Below, piece by piece: positions 24,477 through 32,635 of a stretch of DNA of 38,404 nucleotides (position 1 is the stretch's first letter; each line of letters begins with the position of its first letter). The stretch covers positions 1 through 38,404 of the forward strand of contig CAJUQB010000047.1 of NCBI GenBank assembly GCA_910588285.1, in the 5' to 3' direction. Below the pieces are notes generated by a model that was given only the letters and a program-made list of their open reading frames with translations, had not been told where the DNA came from and searched no databases. This DNA comes from an uncultured Lachnospiraceae bacterium. Its GTDB lineage: Bacteria; Bacillota; Clostridia; Lachnospirales; Lachnospiraceae. The position numbers and the translations under genes were made by a program.

Positions 24477-25736
24477 ATGCATAAACTGAAAAAAAATGTA
24501 GGATTGATGCAAGATTTTATGACACTTCCCTGGAACACCCTCTCCGATACAGATTCCTTCCTGGCCGATTTCTCCCAGGAGCTGATTGCGATCCGCCGCA
24601 GGCTTCATCAGCTGGCGGAGCTGGCCACCACAGAATATGAAACCGGCGCTTATCTCTGCCAGCTGCTGGAGCGATTTGGCATTTCCTTCCAATATCCGGT
24701 AGCGGAAACCGGCATTGTAGCCGTCATTCCCGGCAAGGGCAGCCGCCCTGTGTCCAGAGCCGCCCCCTGCATTGCCCTGCGGGCGGACATGGACGCCCTG
24801 CCTATTTTTGAGGATCCCGGCCGGCCGGGCGCTTCCCTTCACCCCGGCGTCATGCATGCCTGCGGCCACGATGCCCACATGGCCATTGCCCTGGCCGCTG
24901 CCCGGTATTTCAAGCTCCACGAAGCTGATTTCTGCGGCTGTGTTAAGGTGTTTTTCCAGCCGGCAGAGGAAACCATCGGCGGCGCAAAGCCCATGATTGA
25001 AGCCGGCTGCATGGAAAATCCCAAGGTTGACTATGTATTGGGGCTGCACGTGGCCCCCTATCTGGAAACCGGAAGCATTGAGATGCGCTATGACAATATG
25101 TATGCCGCCTCCGATGAGGTTCATATTGCGCTCCATGGCAAAAGCAGCCATGGTGCATATCCCCAGGACGGCGTGGACGCCATTGTCATGGCTGCCAGCC
25201 TGGTGTCCTCCCTCCAGACGGTAGTCAGCCGGAGCATCCCGCCCGCAGAGCCCTGCGTGCTCTCCTTTGGCCTCATCCGGGGCGGCAGCGCCCACAATGT
25301 CCTGGCCGACACCGTGGAGCTCACCGGCGCACTGCGTACCGTTACCCCGGATATCCGCACAAACGTCAAGGAGCAGATTGCCCGCCAGGTACAGTCTGTG
25401 GCCGCTGCCTATGGCGGAACGGGAACCTGCGTCTTTGTTCCCGGCTATGATGCCCTGATCAACACCAATGAGCTGGTGGATCTGCTGCGCGAGGTATCCG
25501 TTCCGCTGCTGGGCCGGGAGCATGTGCTGTGGAAGCCTGCCCCCGGCATGGGCGTGGAGGATTTTTCCTTCTTCCTCCAGAAAGCCCCCGGCGTTTTCTT
25601 CCACCTGGGCTGCGGCAGCCGGGAAAAGGGCATCACTGCGCCGCTGCACAGCCCGGGCTTTGCCATTGACGAGGACTGCCTGGCAGTCGGAACGCGCATT
25701 CTGATTGCATTGACAAATAAATTATTTTCTTATTGA
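24477..25736 (+). CDS. M20 family amidohydrolase/peptidase
   Basis: A 419-aa metal-dependent hydrolase of the M20D type (N-acyl-amino-acid or hippurate hydrolases, HipO/AbgB-like). Metal-binding blocks are LRADMDALPI (101-110) and MHACGHDAHM (126-135), followed by FQPAEETIGGA and GLHVAP. The dimerisation 'lid' domain follows with SSHGAYPQDGVDA. It probably removes an acyl group from an amino acid or dipeptide in the cytoplasm. It is divergent from the LD-carboxypeptidase gene with only about 36 bases between starts. ATG at 24477 has a weak ribosome site; ATG at 24507, with AGGA just upstream, is an alternative. Its 3' end abuts the GntR promoter. Confidence 0.87.
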   Translation: MHKLKKNVGLMQDFMTLPWNTLSDTDSFLADFSQELIAIRRRLHQLAELATTEYETGAYLCQLLERFGISFQYPVAETGIVAVIPGKGSRPVSRAAPCIALRADMDALPIFEDPGRPGASLHPGVMHACGHDAHMAIALAAARYFKLHEADFCGCVKVFFQPAEETIGGAKPMIEAGCMENPKVDYVLGLHVAPYLETGSIEMRYDNMYAASDEVHIALHGKSSHGAYPQDGVDAIVMAASLVSSLQTVVSRSIPPAEPCVLSFGLIRGGSAHNVLADTVELTGALRTVTPDIRTNVKEQIARQVQSVAAAYGGTGTCVFVPGYDALINTNELVDLLREVSVPLLGREHVLWKPAPGMGVEDFSFFLQKAPGVFFHLGCGSREKGITAPLHSPGFAIDEDCLAVGTRILIALTNKLFSY

Positions 25737-25761
25737 CATTCCCGCACATACTGTATATACT
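25733..25761 (+). promoter_or_regulatory. Promoter of the GntR-ABC operon
   Basis: TTGACA (25733-25738), a 17-base spacer and TATACT (25756-25761). It overlaps the M20 stop codon and is covered by the palindromic operator. Confidence 0.88.
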
Positions 25762-25780
25762 ATCTATATACAGTATGTGC
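25744..25780. promoter_or_regulatory. GntR (YtrA-type) operator
   Basis: GCACATACTGTATATA (25744-25759) and TATATACAGTATGTGC (25765-25780) are perfect complements around CTATC. The palindrome covers the -10 box, so the repressor encoded next would block its own operon. Confidence 0.85.
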
Positions 25781-25903
25781 TTTCAATTTGAATCTGCCTG
25801 TTTATTTCCGCAGGCAATGAGACAGATAGCCGCCGGCAGCCAGGTTTTGGACCAGCCGGTTCCACAGATCAGATTTCAGCAAATGATACAGAAGGGCAGA
25901 CAC

Positions 25904-26281
25904 ATGAACATTCGTATACAGCTGCAGAGCGATATCCCCACCTATGAACAGATTAAAATGCAGATCAAGGCCCAGATCCTCTCCGGTGAGCTTTCCCCGG
26001 ACCAGCCTCTGACCTCCATGCGCCAGCTGGCCCGGGATCTTCGGGTCAGCGTCATCACCACCACACGGGCCTACGGCGATCTGGAAGCCGAGGGCCTCAT
26101 CTATACGGTACAGGGCCGTGGCTGCTTCGTCAAGGGGAACCCGGAGATGATCCGCAGCCAATACCTTGCGGCCATTGACAAGGCGCTTTTGGAAATCATA
26201 GAAAAGGGCCAGGCCGCCGGGCTTGGCCTTGCAGAATTACAACATAGATTGGAGGAACGATACCATGAACAATGCCATTGA
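25904..26281 (+). CDS. GntR-family repressor, YtrA subfamily
   Basis: A 125-aa regulator with an N-terminal winged helix (about residues 9-77, containing TSMRQLARDLRVSVITTTRAY) and only a short helical C-terminal arm for dimerisation. That short form is the YtrA subfamily, which usually controls ABC exporters in the same operon and often responds to cell-wall-active compounds. ATG at 25904 is chosen with AAGGG upstream; a longer frame from 25733 would run through the promoter. It overlaps the ABC ATPase gene by 17 bases. Autorepression at the 25744-25780 palindrome is expected. Confidence 0.88.
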   Translation: MNIRIQLQSDIPTYEQIKMQIKAQILSGELSPDQPLTSMRQLARDLRVSVITTTRAYGDLEAEGLIYTVQGRGCFVKGNPEMIRSQYLAAIDKALLEIIEKGQAAGLGLAELQHRLEERYHEQCH

Positions 26282-27146
26282 GATCCGGAATTTATACAAG
26301 ACCTATCCCGGCTTTTCCCTGAACAATATCAGCTTCACGGTGCCGGAGGGCATCTGCTGCGGCTTTGTGGGGCCCAATGGGGCCGGGAAGACCACCACCC
26401 TGCGTACCCTCACCGGGATGGCAGCTCCTGACAGCGGCCAGATCCGCCTGCTGGACCAGCCGGTTTCAAGCTATTCTGTCCGGGAGGAGATGGGCATTTT
26501 ATTTGACCAGCCCTATTTCCAGGAGGAGTGGACGCCCAGGGATATTGAGCGGGGACTGCGTCCCTTTTATAAAAGCTGGGACAGCGGCCGATACCGCAGC
26601 CTCCTGGCCCGTTTTGAGCTGGATCCCCGCCGGAAATTCAAGAAATTCTCCCGGGGTATGAAGATGAAGCTTGGCCTTGCGGTCTGCCTCGCCCGCGAGA
26701 CCCGCCTGCTTCTGCTGGACGAGCCCACCGGCGGGCTGGATCCGGCTGCCCGGGACGAGGTACTGGACCTCCTGCGGGAATATATGATCCCCGAGAACCG
26801 GACGATCCTGTTTTCCACCCACATTACCAGCGACCTGGAACGAATCGCAGACCAGATCGTCTATATCAGTCATGGCTCCATTTCCTACTGCGGCAGCCGT
26901 GAGGAGCTCACCTCCTCCTACTGCATGGTCCGCGGATACCGTCTGCCAAAGGCTAAGCAGCATGATGCCATCGGGCTGCGCCTGACTGACAGCGGCTATG
27001 AATGCCTGATGGAGCTTTCCCGCATTGGCGGCCTGCCGGTTGACGCTGTGATCGAGCCTGCTACCATAGAGGATGTGGTGGTTTATTGCGAGCGGAAGGA
27101 CAGGCAGCCCACACTGAGCCCTGAAAGGAGTGCTGACAATGATTAA
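26265..27146 (+). CDS. ABC transporter ATPase
   Basis: A 293-aa ATPase of the YtrB/CcmA-like exporter group. Walker A GPNGAGKTT is at 36-44, the signature FSRGMKMKL at 128-136 and Walker B LLLLDEPTGGLDP at 148-160; FSTHITSDLERIADQ holds the switch His. The C-terminal 80 residues form the extra domain seen in this group. ATG at 26265 follows GGAGG and starts inside the GntR gene, so translation is coupled. Substrate is unknown; YtrA-linked transporters are commonly tied to cell-envelope stress or antimicrobial peptides. Confidence 0.92.
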   Translation: MNNAIEIRNLYKTYPGFSLNNISFTVPEGICCGFVGPNGAGKTTTLRTLTGMAAPDSGQIRLLDQPVSSYSVREEMGILFDQPYFQEEWTPRDIERGLRPFYKSWDSGRYRSLLARFELDPRRKFKKFSRGMKMKLGLAVCLARETRLLLLDEPTGGLDPAARDEVLDLLREYMIPENRTILFSTHITSDLERIADQIVYISHGSISYCGSREELTSSYCMVRGYRLPKAKQHDAIGLRLTDSGYECLMELSRIGGLPVDAVIEPATIEDVVVYCERKDRQPTLSPERSADND

Positions 27147-27801
27147 TATGATAAAGCTGGACTGGTCTGCCATGAAATATTACCATATCCGGGGCCTCCT
27201 CCTCCCCTTTTACCTCATGCTTATGGGATGGTTTTCTCCCATATGCCTGATTCCCCTGGGCGCTATCTTCATGTTTGCCTACTCGGTCAACCCCTTTGCC
27301 GTGGAGGAACAGGGGGAGCTGAACCAGCTCTACCTGACCCTTCCGATTCGGCGCAGTACAGTGGTTGCCGGCCGGTACACCCTGTCCCTGCTGCTGTTTC
27401 TGGCCGGGGTTTTGATTGGCCTGATACTGATGCCCCTGGCCAACCTGGTATCCATCTCCAAATGGTATCCGGATTTTACCTGGTTTCTGGCCCTTGTATG
27501 CTTCAGCTTCCTGATCCACGGCACCATGAGCCTGGCCATGTACCCCATGCTGTTCTGGCTGGGCTATCAGAAGGGTAAGTTTTGGGGCTTCTATCTGCCC
27601 GGAATCCTGTTTGCCCTGGCCTTCGTCGTACTGGTAGAATACGACTATATCTTTTCCCAGGGCCGACTGTTCCACAACCTGCTTACTTTTGCCTCGGAGC
27701 ATACGCTTATGGTCTGCGGCGGTATGTCCCTCCTGGGATTGGTGCTGCTGGGCGTTTCCTTTCTTCTGTCCCTGCGCATATACCGCGAGCGGGAATTCTA
27801 G
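27139..27801 (+). CDS. ABC-2 type membrane permease
   Basis: A 220-aa membrane protein with six predicted helices, of the ABC-2 permease group often paired with YtrA-type operons. The start MINMIKLDWSAMKYY is typical. ATG at 27139 is chosen because AAAGGAG lies 8 bases upstream; it overlaps the ATPase gene by 8 bases. It forms the transmembrane channel of the exporter, probably as a dimer with two ATPases. It is the last gene before the 27847-27891 hairpin. Confidence 0.85.
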   Translation: MINMIKLDWSAMKYYHIRGLLLPFYLMLMGWFSPICLIPLGAIFMFAYSVNPFAVEEQGELNQLYLTLPIRRSTVVAGRYTLSLLLFLAGVLIGLILMPLANLVSISKWYPDFTWFLALVCFSFLIHGTMSLAMYPMLFWLGYQKGKFWGFYLPGILFALAFVVLVEYDYIFSQGRLFHNLLTFASEHTLMVCGGMSLLGLVLLGVSFLLSLRIYREREF

Positions 27802-27846
27802 CTTCCAGACGGAAGGAGTACTTTCGCCCTTTGCCTGCAGACACAA

Positions 27847-27891
27847 AAATATGGCGGTTTGAGACTTTATCAGTCCTAAACCGCCATATTT
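27847..27891. terminator. Bidirectional terminator
   Basis: AAATATGGCGGTTT (27847-27860) and AAACCGCCATATTT (27878-27891) form a perfect 14-bp stem with an inner GACT/AGTC stem. It separates the plus-strand ABC operon from the minus-strand Uma2 gene. Confidence 0.85.
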
Positions 27892-27892
27892 C

Positions 27893-28450
27893 TTAATCCA
27901 GACCTTCAAAAATTTCACTCAGAGTCATTTTTATCTGTGGAAATGCCCGCAGGCTAATCTCCGTCTCTGCATTGTAATACTCTTCCTCGGGATCCTCCTG
28001 GAGGAGATAGCTATGCTCCAGTACATATTTTCCATCCTTTAGATAATAAATCTCAAGGGATTCCCCCTTGGGAGAAAGAATCCAGTATTCCTCCACCCCT
28101 GCCGCCTCATAGATATCCTTCTTCTCCCCCCGATCCCGCTTCGCTGTGGAAGGGCTTAAGGTCTCCGCGATAAACTTGGGCAGGCCGCTGTAGGAGCCGC
28201 CCTTTAAGTGCTTCCGGTCACAGATCACCATGATATCGGGGCACAGGTAATCGTCATTTACTTCCGGGTGGTACTTATAGTCCAGATTTTCCATCGTTAC
28301 TAAGCAGATACTGCCTTTCAGTCCATGTTTTATAATTGCATATATATTACCGTTGATAATTCCATGCTGATATCCTGCCGACGGCGACATGTCATAAACC
28401 ACACCGTTTATTTTTTCATCCCGCCAACGGTCTCTTGCCGCCAATGCCAT
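27893..28450 (-). CDS. Uma2-family PD-(D/E)XK protein
   Basis: A 185-aa stand-alone Uma2 (DUF820) protein, without the HTH of its relative at 14918. The nuclease-fold residues are visible in DDYLCPDIMVICD and PKFIAETLSPSTAKRDR, and the acidic C-terminal tail is typical. ATG at 28450 is chosen: AAAGGA lies upstream, and the longer frame to 28534 overlaps the preceding gene. It starts 4 bases after the Fic remnant. Biological role is unknown for the family. Confidence 0.82.
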   Translation of the reverse strand: MALAARDRWRDEKINGVVYDMSPSAGYQHGIINGNIYAIIKHGLKGSICLVTMENLDYKYHPEVNDDYLCPDIMVICDRKHLKGGSYSGLPKFIAETLSPSTAKRDRGEKKDIYEAAGVEEYWILSPKGESLEIYYLKDGKYVLEHSYLLQEDPEEEYYNAETEISLRAFPQIKMTLSEIFEGLD

Positions 28451-28454
28451 CGCA

Positions 28455-28814
28455 TCACATCCTTTCTCCAGTATCCGCCACAAGGTTCTCCGTCTTATAA
28501 AGCCGGTATCCCTCATAGGAATAGCTTGCGTCAATTCCCTTCATAAATACTTCGCGGTCATGAATTTCATCGGTAAGGGCTTCTTTCAGCAAAATCTTGA
28601 TCTCCACATCCCTGATTGGGCTCCGTTCCATGGCAAGAAGATAATCCTCCTGATCTACGAGGCTCCAATTCACCACCAGCTTCAATTCCTTCTTTAATAT
28701 AGCATCCAGCATTCCCTTTTCAAACAGCTCCAGAGCCTTCTCCTTGCTGATCTTCTCTTCTGCACGTGCAAGCTCCGCCTCATCGGCAATGCCCAATTGA
28801 TTCTCCAGAACCAT
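28455..28814 (-). pseudogene. Fic-family protein with internal deletion
   Basis: A 119-aa open frame that joins the two ends of a Fic adenylyltransferase. Residues 1-35 (VLENQLGIADEAELARAEEK onwards) match the usual N-terminus, and residues about 36-119 (LDAILKKELKLVVNW, EDYLLAMERSPIRD, DREVFMKGIDASYSYEGY) match the usual C-terminus. The whole central part of about 90 residues, including the catalytic HPFREGNGR loop, is absent. The joint is near residue 35 (about base 28709) and the frame is intact. The product cannot be an active AMP-transferase. It still has a GGGGG ribosome site and may be translated. The match is from recall of the family, not a search. Confidence 0.75.
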
Positions 28815-28858
28815 ATCTGTCCCCCTTCTGTCAGACCTTACCTTTGACTTGCCCGGTC

Positions 28859-30133
28859 TTAAGTCTCGTCAATGGCCTTCCCGATATCATGCCGCATATA
28901 TTTATTGTCGAATTCCACCCATTCCGTCGCCCCGTAGGCATTGGCCCTGGCCTCCTTCAGGTCTGCGCCCTTGGCCGTCACCCCCAGCACTCTTCCGCCG
29001 TTGGTAACAATGGAGCCGTCCTCTGCCAGCTTCGTGCCAGCATGGAAGCAGTAATATCCTTCCGCCTCCTCAAACCGCTCCAGACCGCGGATGGGAAAGC
29101 CCTTCTCATAGGACACCGGGTAGCCCTGGGAGGCCAGCACCACGCAAACTGCCGCATTGTCCTCAAACTGCAGATCAATGGCATCAAGCTTCCCGTCAAT
29201 GCAGGCCTCCATCACCTCGATCATATCATTCTTCATCCTGGGCAGCACCACCTGGGCCTCCGGATCGCCGAACCGCGCATTGTATTCCAATACCCTGGGG
29301 CCCTGCTCCGTCAGCATCAGCCCAAAGAAAATAATTCCCTTAAATTCCCGACCCTCTGCAGCCATGGCATCCACGGTAGCCTGATAAATATGCTTCTGGC
29401 AGAATTCATCCACCTCGGGCGTATAGAAGGGGCTGGGAGAAAAGGTTCCCATGCCGCCGGTGTTGAGGCCCTGGTCCCCGTCCATAGCCCGCTTGTGATC
29501 CTGGGCAGAGGTCATGGTCTTAATGGTCCTGCCGTCCACAAAGGACAGCACCGAAACCTCCCGGCCTGTCATAAATTCCTCGATCACCATACAATTCCCG
29601 GCTGTCCCGAATTGCTTGTCCAGCATAATGGACCGGACACCTGCCCTTGCCTCCTCCAGAGTATTGCAGATCAGCACGCCCTTGCCCAATGCCAGGCCGT
29701 CCGCCTTCAGCACAATCGGAAGCTTTGCAGTCTCCAAATATTTCAGCGCAGCCTCCGCGTCCGTAAAATTCTCGTAGGCTGCAGTGGGGATGTTATATTT
29801 TTTCATAAGATCCTTGGAAAAGGCCTTGGAGCCCTCCAGGATCGCCGCATTCTTCCTGGGGCCAAATACCCGCAGCCCAGCTGCCTCAAAAGCGTCCGCC
29901 ACGCCGCCCACCAGCGGGTCATCCATACCGATGATCGTCAGGCCGATCTCCTTTTCCTTTGCAAAATCCACCAGCCGGTCAAACTCCATGGCTCCGATGG
30001 GCACGCACTCCGCCACCTGGCCGATGCCGCCGTTGCCCGGAGCACAGTATATCTTATCCACAAGAGGACTCTTTGCCGCGCTCATGGCAATGGCATGCTC
30101 CCGCCCTCCGCTACCAACAATTAAAATATCCAT
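28859..30133 (-). CDS. purD: Phosphoribosylamine-glycine ligase
   Basis: A 424-aa GAR synthetase, step 2 of purine synthesis, joining 5-phosphoribosylamine and glycine with ATP. The start MDILIVGSGGREHAIA and the ATP-grasp core with MLTEQGPRVLEYNARFGDPE are standard. ATG at 30133 is chosen because GGAGAGAGGAA lies directly upstream and the length then matches the family. A longer frame to 30229 is produced only by an upstream tandem repeat that stays open. It is the last gene of purE-purM-purN-purD. Confidence 0.95.
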   Translation of the reverse strand: MDILIVGSGGREHAIAMSAAKSPLVDKIYCAPGNGGIGQVAECVPIGAMEFDRLVDFAKEKEIGLTIIGMDDPLVGGVADAFEAAGLRVFGPRKNAAILEGSKAFSKDLMKKYNIPTAAYENFTDAEAALKYLETAKLPIVLKADGLALGKGVLICNTLEEARAGVRSIMLDKQFGTAGNCMVIEEFMTGREVSVLSFVDGRTIKTMTSAQDHKRAMDGDQGLNTGGMGTFSPSPFYTPEVDEFCQKHIYQATVDAMAAEGREFKGIIFFGLMLTEQGPRVLEYNARFGDPEAQVVLPRMKNDMIEVMEACIDGKLDAIDLQFEDNAAVCVVLASQGYPVSYEKGFPIRGLERFEEAEGYYCFHAGTKLAEDGSIVTNGGRVLGVTAKGADLKEARANAYGATEWVEFDNKYMRHDIGKAIDET

Positions 30134-30286
30134 TTCCTCTCTCCTTGTCCTGCCTTTTGGACATACAGGTATGCCCACAGGGCGTTCCTCTCTCCTTGTC
30201 CTGCCTTTTGGACATACAGGTATGCCCACAGGGCGTTTCTCTCTCCTTGTCCTGCCTTTTGGACATACAGGTATGCATTTGCATAA
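30134..30286. repeat. 51-bp tandem triplication at the purD start
   Basis: Three units with a 51-bp period fill the purN-purD spacer. Each unit carries a copy of the purD ribosome site (AAGGAGAGAG on the minus strand). The third unit differs at a few positions and runs to the purN stop. Confidence 0.9.
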
Positions 30287-30913
30287 TTACTGTTCTATCA
30301 CAGCTTTCCCGTCCACCACCTGCACCTTCCCGTTGGCAATCAGATGGATGGCCTCTGGCAGAAGAATCCATTCTGCCTGCTCCATCACCCGGCGCTGCAG
30401 AACCTCCGGCGTATCTCCCGGCTCCACTGCCACTGCCTTCTGCAGGAGAATGGGGCCTGTATCCGTCCCTTCATCTACAAAATGAACCGTAGCCCCCGTC
30501 ACCTTCACCCCCCGCTCCAGCACACCCTCGTGAACCTTCAGGCCATAATAGCCGGTTCCGCAGAAGGAGGGAATCAGGGATGGGTGGATATTGATGATGC
30601 GATTGCGGTATCTGCGGATCATAAGCTCCGGGATCACCACCAGATAGCCTGCCAGCACCACAAGATCAATGTCCCGCTCCTCCAATGCATTCAGCAATGC
30701 CCGGTGAAACTGCTCCCGGTCCGGATATTCCCTGGGGGAAATGCACAGTGCTTCAATCCCATGATTTCTTGCCCGCTCCAGGGCATATGCATTTTTGTTG
30801 TTGCTGATGACTGTGGTTATCTCAGTATTGGTAATCGTCCCTCTCTCCACCCCGTCAATGATGGCCTGGAGATTGGTGCCTCCGCCGGATACCAGAACTG
30901 CTGTCCTTAACAT
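30287..30913 (-). CDS. purN: Phosphoribosylglycinamide formyltransferase
   Basis: A 208-aa GAR transformylase using 10-formyltetrahydrofolate, step 3 of purine synthesis. The catalytic trio is present: Asn108 and His110 in INIHPSLIPSF and Asp151 in DEGTDTGPIL. The start TAVLVSGGGTNLQA is typical. It overlaps the purM 3' end by 7 bases, so the two are coupled. Length is standard. Confidence 0.95.
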   Translation of the reverse strand: MLRTAVLVSGGGTNLQAIIDGVERGTITNTEITTVISNNKNAYALERARNHGIEALCISPREYPDREQFHRALLNALEERDIDLVVLAGYLVVIPELMIRRYRNRIINIHPSLIPSFCGTGYYGLKVHEGVLERGVKVTGATVHFVDEGTDTGPILLQKAVAVEPGDTPEVLQRRVMEQAEWILLPEAIHLIANGKVQVVDGKAVIEQ

Positions 30914-31932
30914 AGAGCAACTCCTTTTTCACCGTCCTCAATGCGCCCCACCACATAGGGCGTCTCTCCGGCTGTGCGGATGGCCTCCATAGCCTTATCC
31001 ACATCTGCACGGTCCACTGCAAGGATCATGCCAAGGCCCATATTGTAGGTATTGTACATCATCTCCTCGGCAATTTCACCCTCCCGCTTAAGCTTTGCGA
31101 AAATCGGCGGAACGGGGTAGCTGTCCTTCTCCACCACCGCACGCTTGCCCTCAATCAGCATCCGGGGAATATTCTCATAAAAACCGCCTCCGGTAATATG
31201 GCTGCAGGCCTTCACGGTAACCCCTGCTCCCTTCACTGCCTTCAGGGCCTTTACATAGATTTTGGTGGGGGCCAGCAATGCCTCTCCCAGGGTAGTGCCC
31301 AGCTCCTCATGGTATGTATTCAGGCTCTCTGCCGTCATCTCAAACACCTTCCGCACCAGGGAAAAGCCATTGGAATGGACACCGGAGGAGGCCATGCCGA
31401 TCAGCACGTCCCCGCTCTTGAGATCCCTGCCTGTGATCAGATCCTTCTCATCCACCACGCCCACTGCAAAACCGGCCAGGTCATATTCATCCTCCGGATA
31501 GAAGCCCGGCATCTCGGCAGTCTCCCCGCCGATCAGGGCAGCCTCCGACTGGATACAGCCCGCCGCAACACCGCTTACAATGGCGGCAATCTTCTCCGGC
31601 ACGTTCTTACCGCAGGCGATATAATCCAGGAAAAACAAGGGCTCACCGCCTGCACAGGCAATGTCATTGACACACATGGCCACACAGTCAATGCCTACCG
31701 TATCATGCTTATCCAGCAAAAATGCCAGCTTCAGCTTTGTCCCAACGCCATCTGTCCCGGACACCAGTGTGGGCTTCTCCATATCCTTAAACTTCTCCAT
31801 GGAAAAGGCCCCGGAAAATCCTCCCAGGTTCGTCAGAACCTCCGGGCGCATGGTCTGCTGCACATGCTTCTTCATCAGCTCCACAGACCGGTATCCGGCC
31901 TCAATATCTACTCCAGCCTTCTTGTAATCCAT
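30907..31932 (-). CDS. purM: Phosphoribosylformylglycinamidine cyclo-ligase
   Basis: A 341-aa AIR synthetase, step 5 of purine synthesis. GTDGVGTKLKLA (59-70) and CVNDI (87-91) are the ATP-binding signature. ATG at 31932 is chosen because GGGAGG lies about 8 bases upstream and gives the standard start MDYKKAGVDIEAG; the frame to 31956 adds eight residues over the ribosome site. It follows purE after a spacer that contains a copy of the purE end. Confidence 0.95.
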   Translation of the reverse strand: MDYKKAGVDIEAGYRSVELMKKHVQQTMRPEVLTNLGGFSGAFSMEKFKDMEKPTLVSGTDGVGTKLKLAFLLDKHDTVGIDCVAMCVNDIACAGGEPLFFLDYIACGKNVPEKIAAIVSGVAAGCIQSEAALIGGETAEMPGFYPEDEYDLAGFAVGVVDEKDLITGRDLKSGDVLIGMASSGVHSNGFSLVRKVFEMTAESLNTYHEELGTTLGEALLAPTKIYVKALKAVKGAGVTVKACSHITGGGFYENIPRMLIEGKRAVVEKDSYPVPPIFAKLKREGEIAEEMMYNTYNMGLGMILAVDRADVDKAMEAIRTAGETPYVVGRIEDGEKGVALC

Positions 31933-31998
31933 TTTCTTTTCCTCCCTTTTTCGCACCCTGACAGGCAGGGCAATGAACGCTTACCTTATATAAATATA

Positions 31999-32072
31999 TT
32001 CCTTATTTACCGGCAAGACACTCCTTACAGCCAATTTCCTTATTTACCGGCAAGATACTCCTTGTAGCCGAT
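31999..32072. repeat. 37-bp duplication of the purE 3' end
   Basis: The last codons and stop of purE (32036-32072) are copied with a few changes at 31999-32035. The copy is outside the gene and cannot be translated from purE. Confidence 0.85.
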
Positions 32073-32552
32073 CTCCTTGAGGCGGGCATCCTTCTTCTCC
32101 ACCTGTTCCTTCAAAGTCTTAGAATACTCCTTCAGCCGTCCCAGAAGGGCTTCATCTGAGGTGGCCAGGATCTTTGCCGCCAACAGCCCTGCGTTGGCCC
32201 CGCCGTTGATGGCCACGGTTGCCACAGGGATTCCGGAAGGCATCTGGACGATGGAATACAGGGAATCACGCCCTCCTAAGGATGTGGTATGCATGGGAAT
32301 ACCGATCACCGGCATCGGGAAGATTGCCGCACACATTCCCGGCAGATGGGCTGCCATGCCGGCTCCTGCAATAATTACCCGAAAGCCCTTTTCCTCCGCT
32401 GTCTTCGCGTATTCAAAAAATACGTCCGGCTCCCGGTGGGCAGAGATGATTGTCATCTCATATTCAACCCCCAGCTCCTCCAAAATATCTGCCGCCTTTG
32501 CCATGATGGGCAGATCCGAATCGCTGCCCATTACTATTCCTACTTTTGCCAT
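32040..32552 (-). CDS. purE: N5-carboxyaminoimidazole ribonucleotide mutase
   Basis: A 170-aa class I PurE, which moves the carboxyl group from N5 to C4 of the imidazole. GSDSDLP (9-15), SAHREP (37-42) with its catalytic His, and QMPSGIPVAT are all present. It leads the purine operon E-M-N-D. No purine riboswitch is visible in the 83-base A-rich spacer to the preceding aminopeptidase gene, so it may be cotranscribed with it. Confidence 0.95.
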   Translation of the reverse strand: MAKVGIVMGSDSDLPIMAKAADILEELGVEYEMTIISAHREPDVFFEYAKTAEEKGFRVIIAGAGMAAHLPGMCAAIFPMPVIGIPMHTTSLGGRDSLYSIVQMPSGIPVATVAINGGANAGLLAAKILATSDEALLGRLKEYSKTLKEQVEKKDARLKEIGYKEYLAGK

Positions 32553-32635
32553 GTCAGTATCCTTTCTGTATTTTTCTGTTTGTATTTTTGTTTTCGCTTT
32601 TTTATTTTTTGTGTTCGCCTTTGATAACTAAGCTT

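Noticed and set aside
25733..25903. 57-residue N-terminal extension of the GntR protein
   Set aside because: The frame starts in the promoter and operator; ATG 25904 has the ribosome site and gives the standard YtrA-type length.
30134..30286. CRISPR-like array
   Set aside because: The units are contiguous direct duplications without unique spacers. The same applies to 20489-20586 and 23751-23875.
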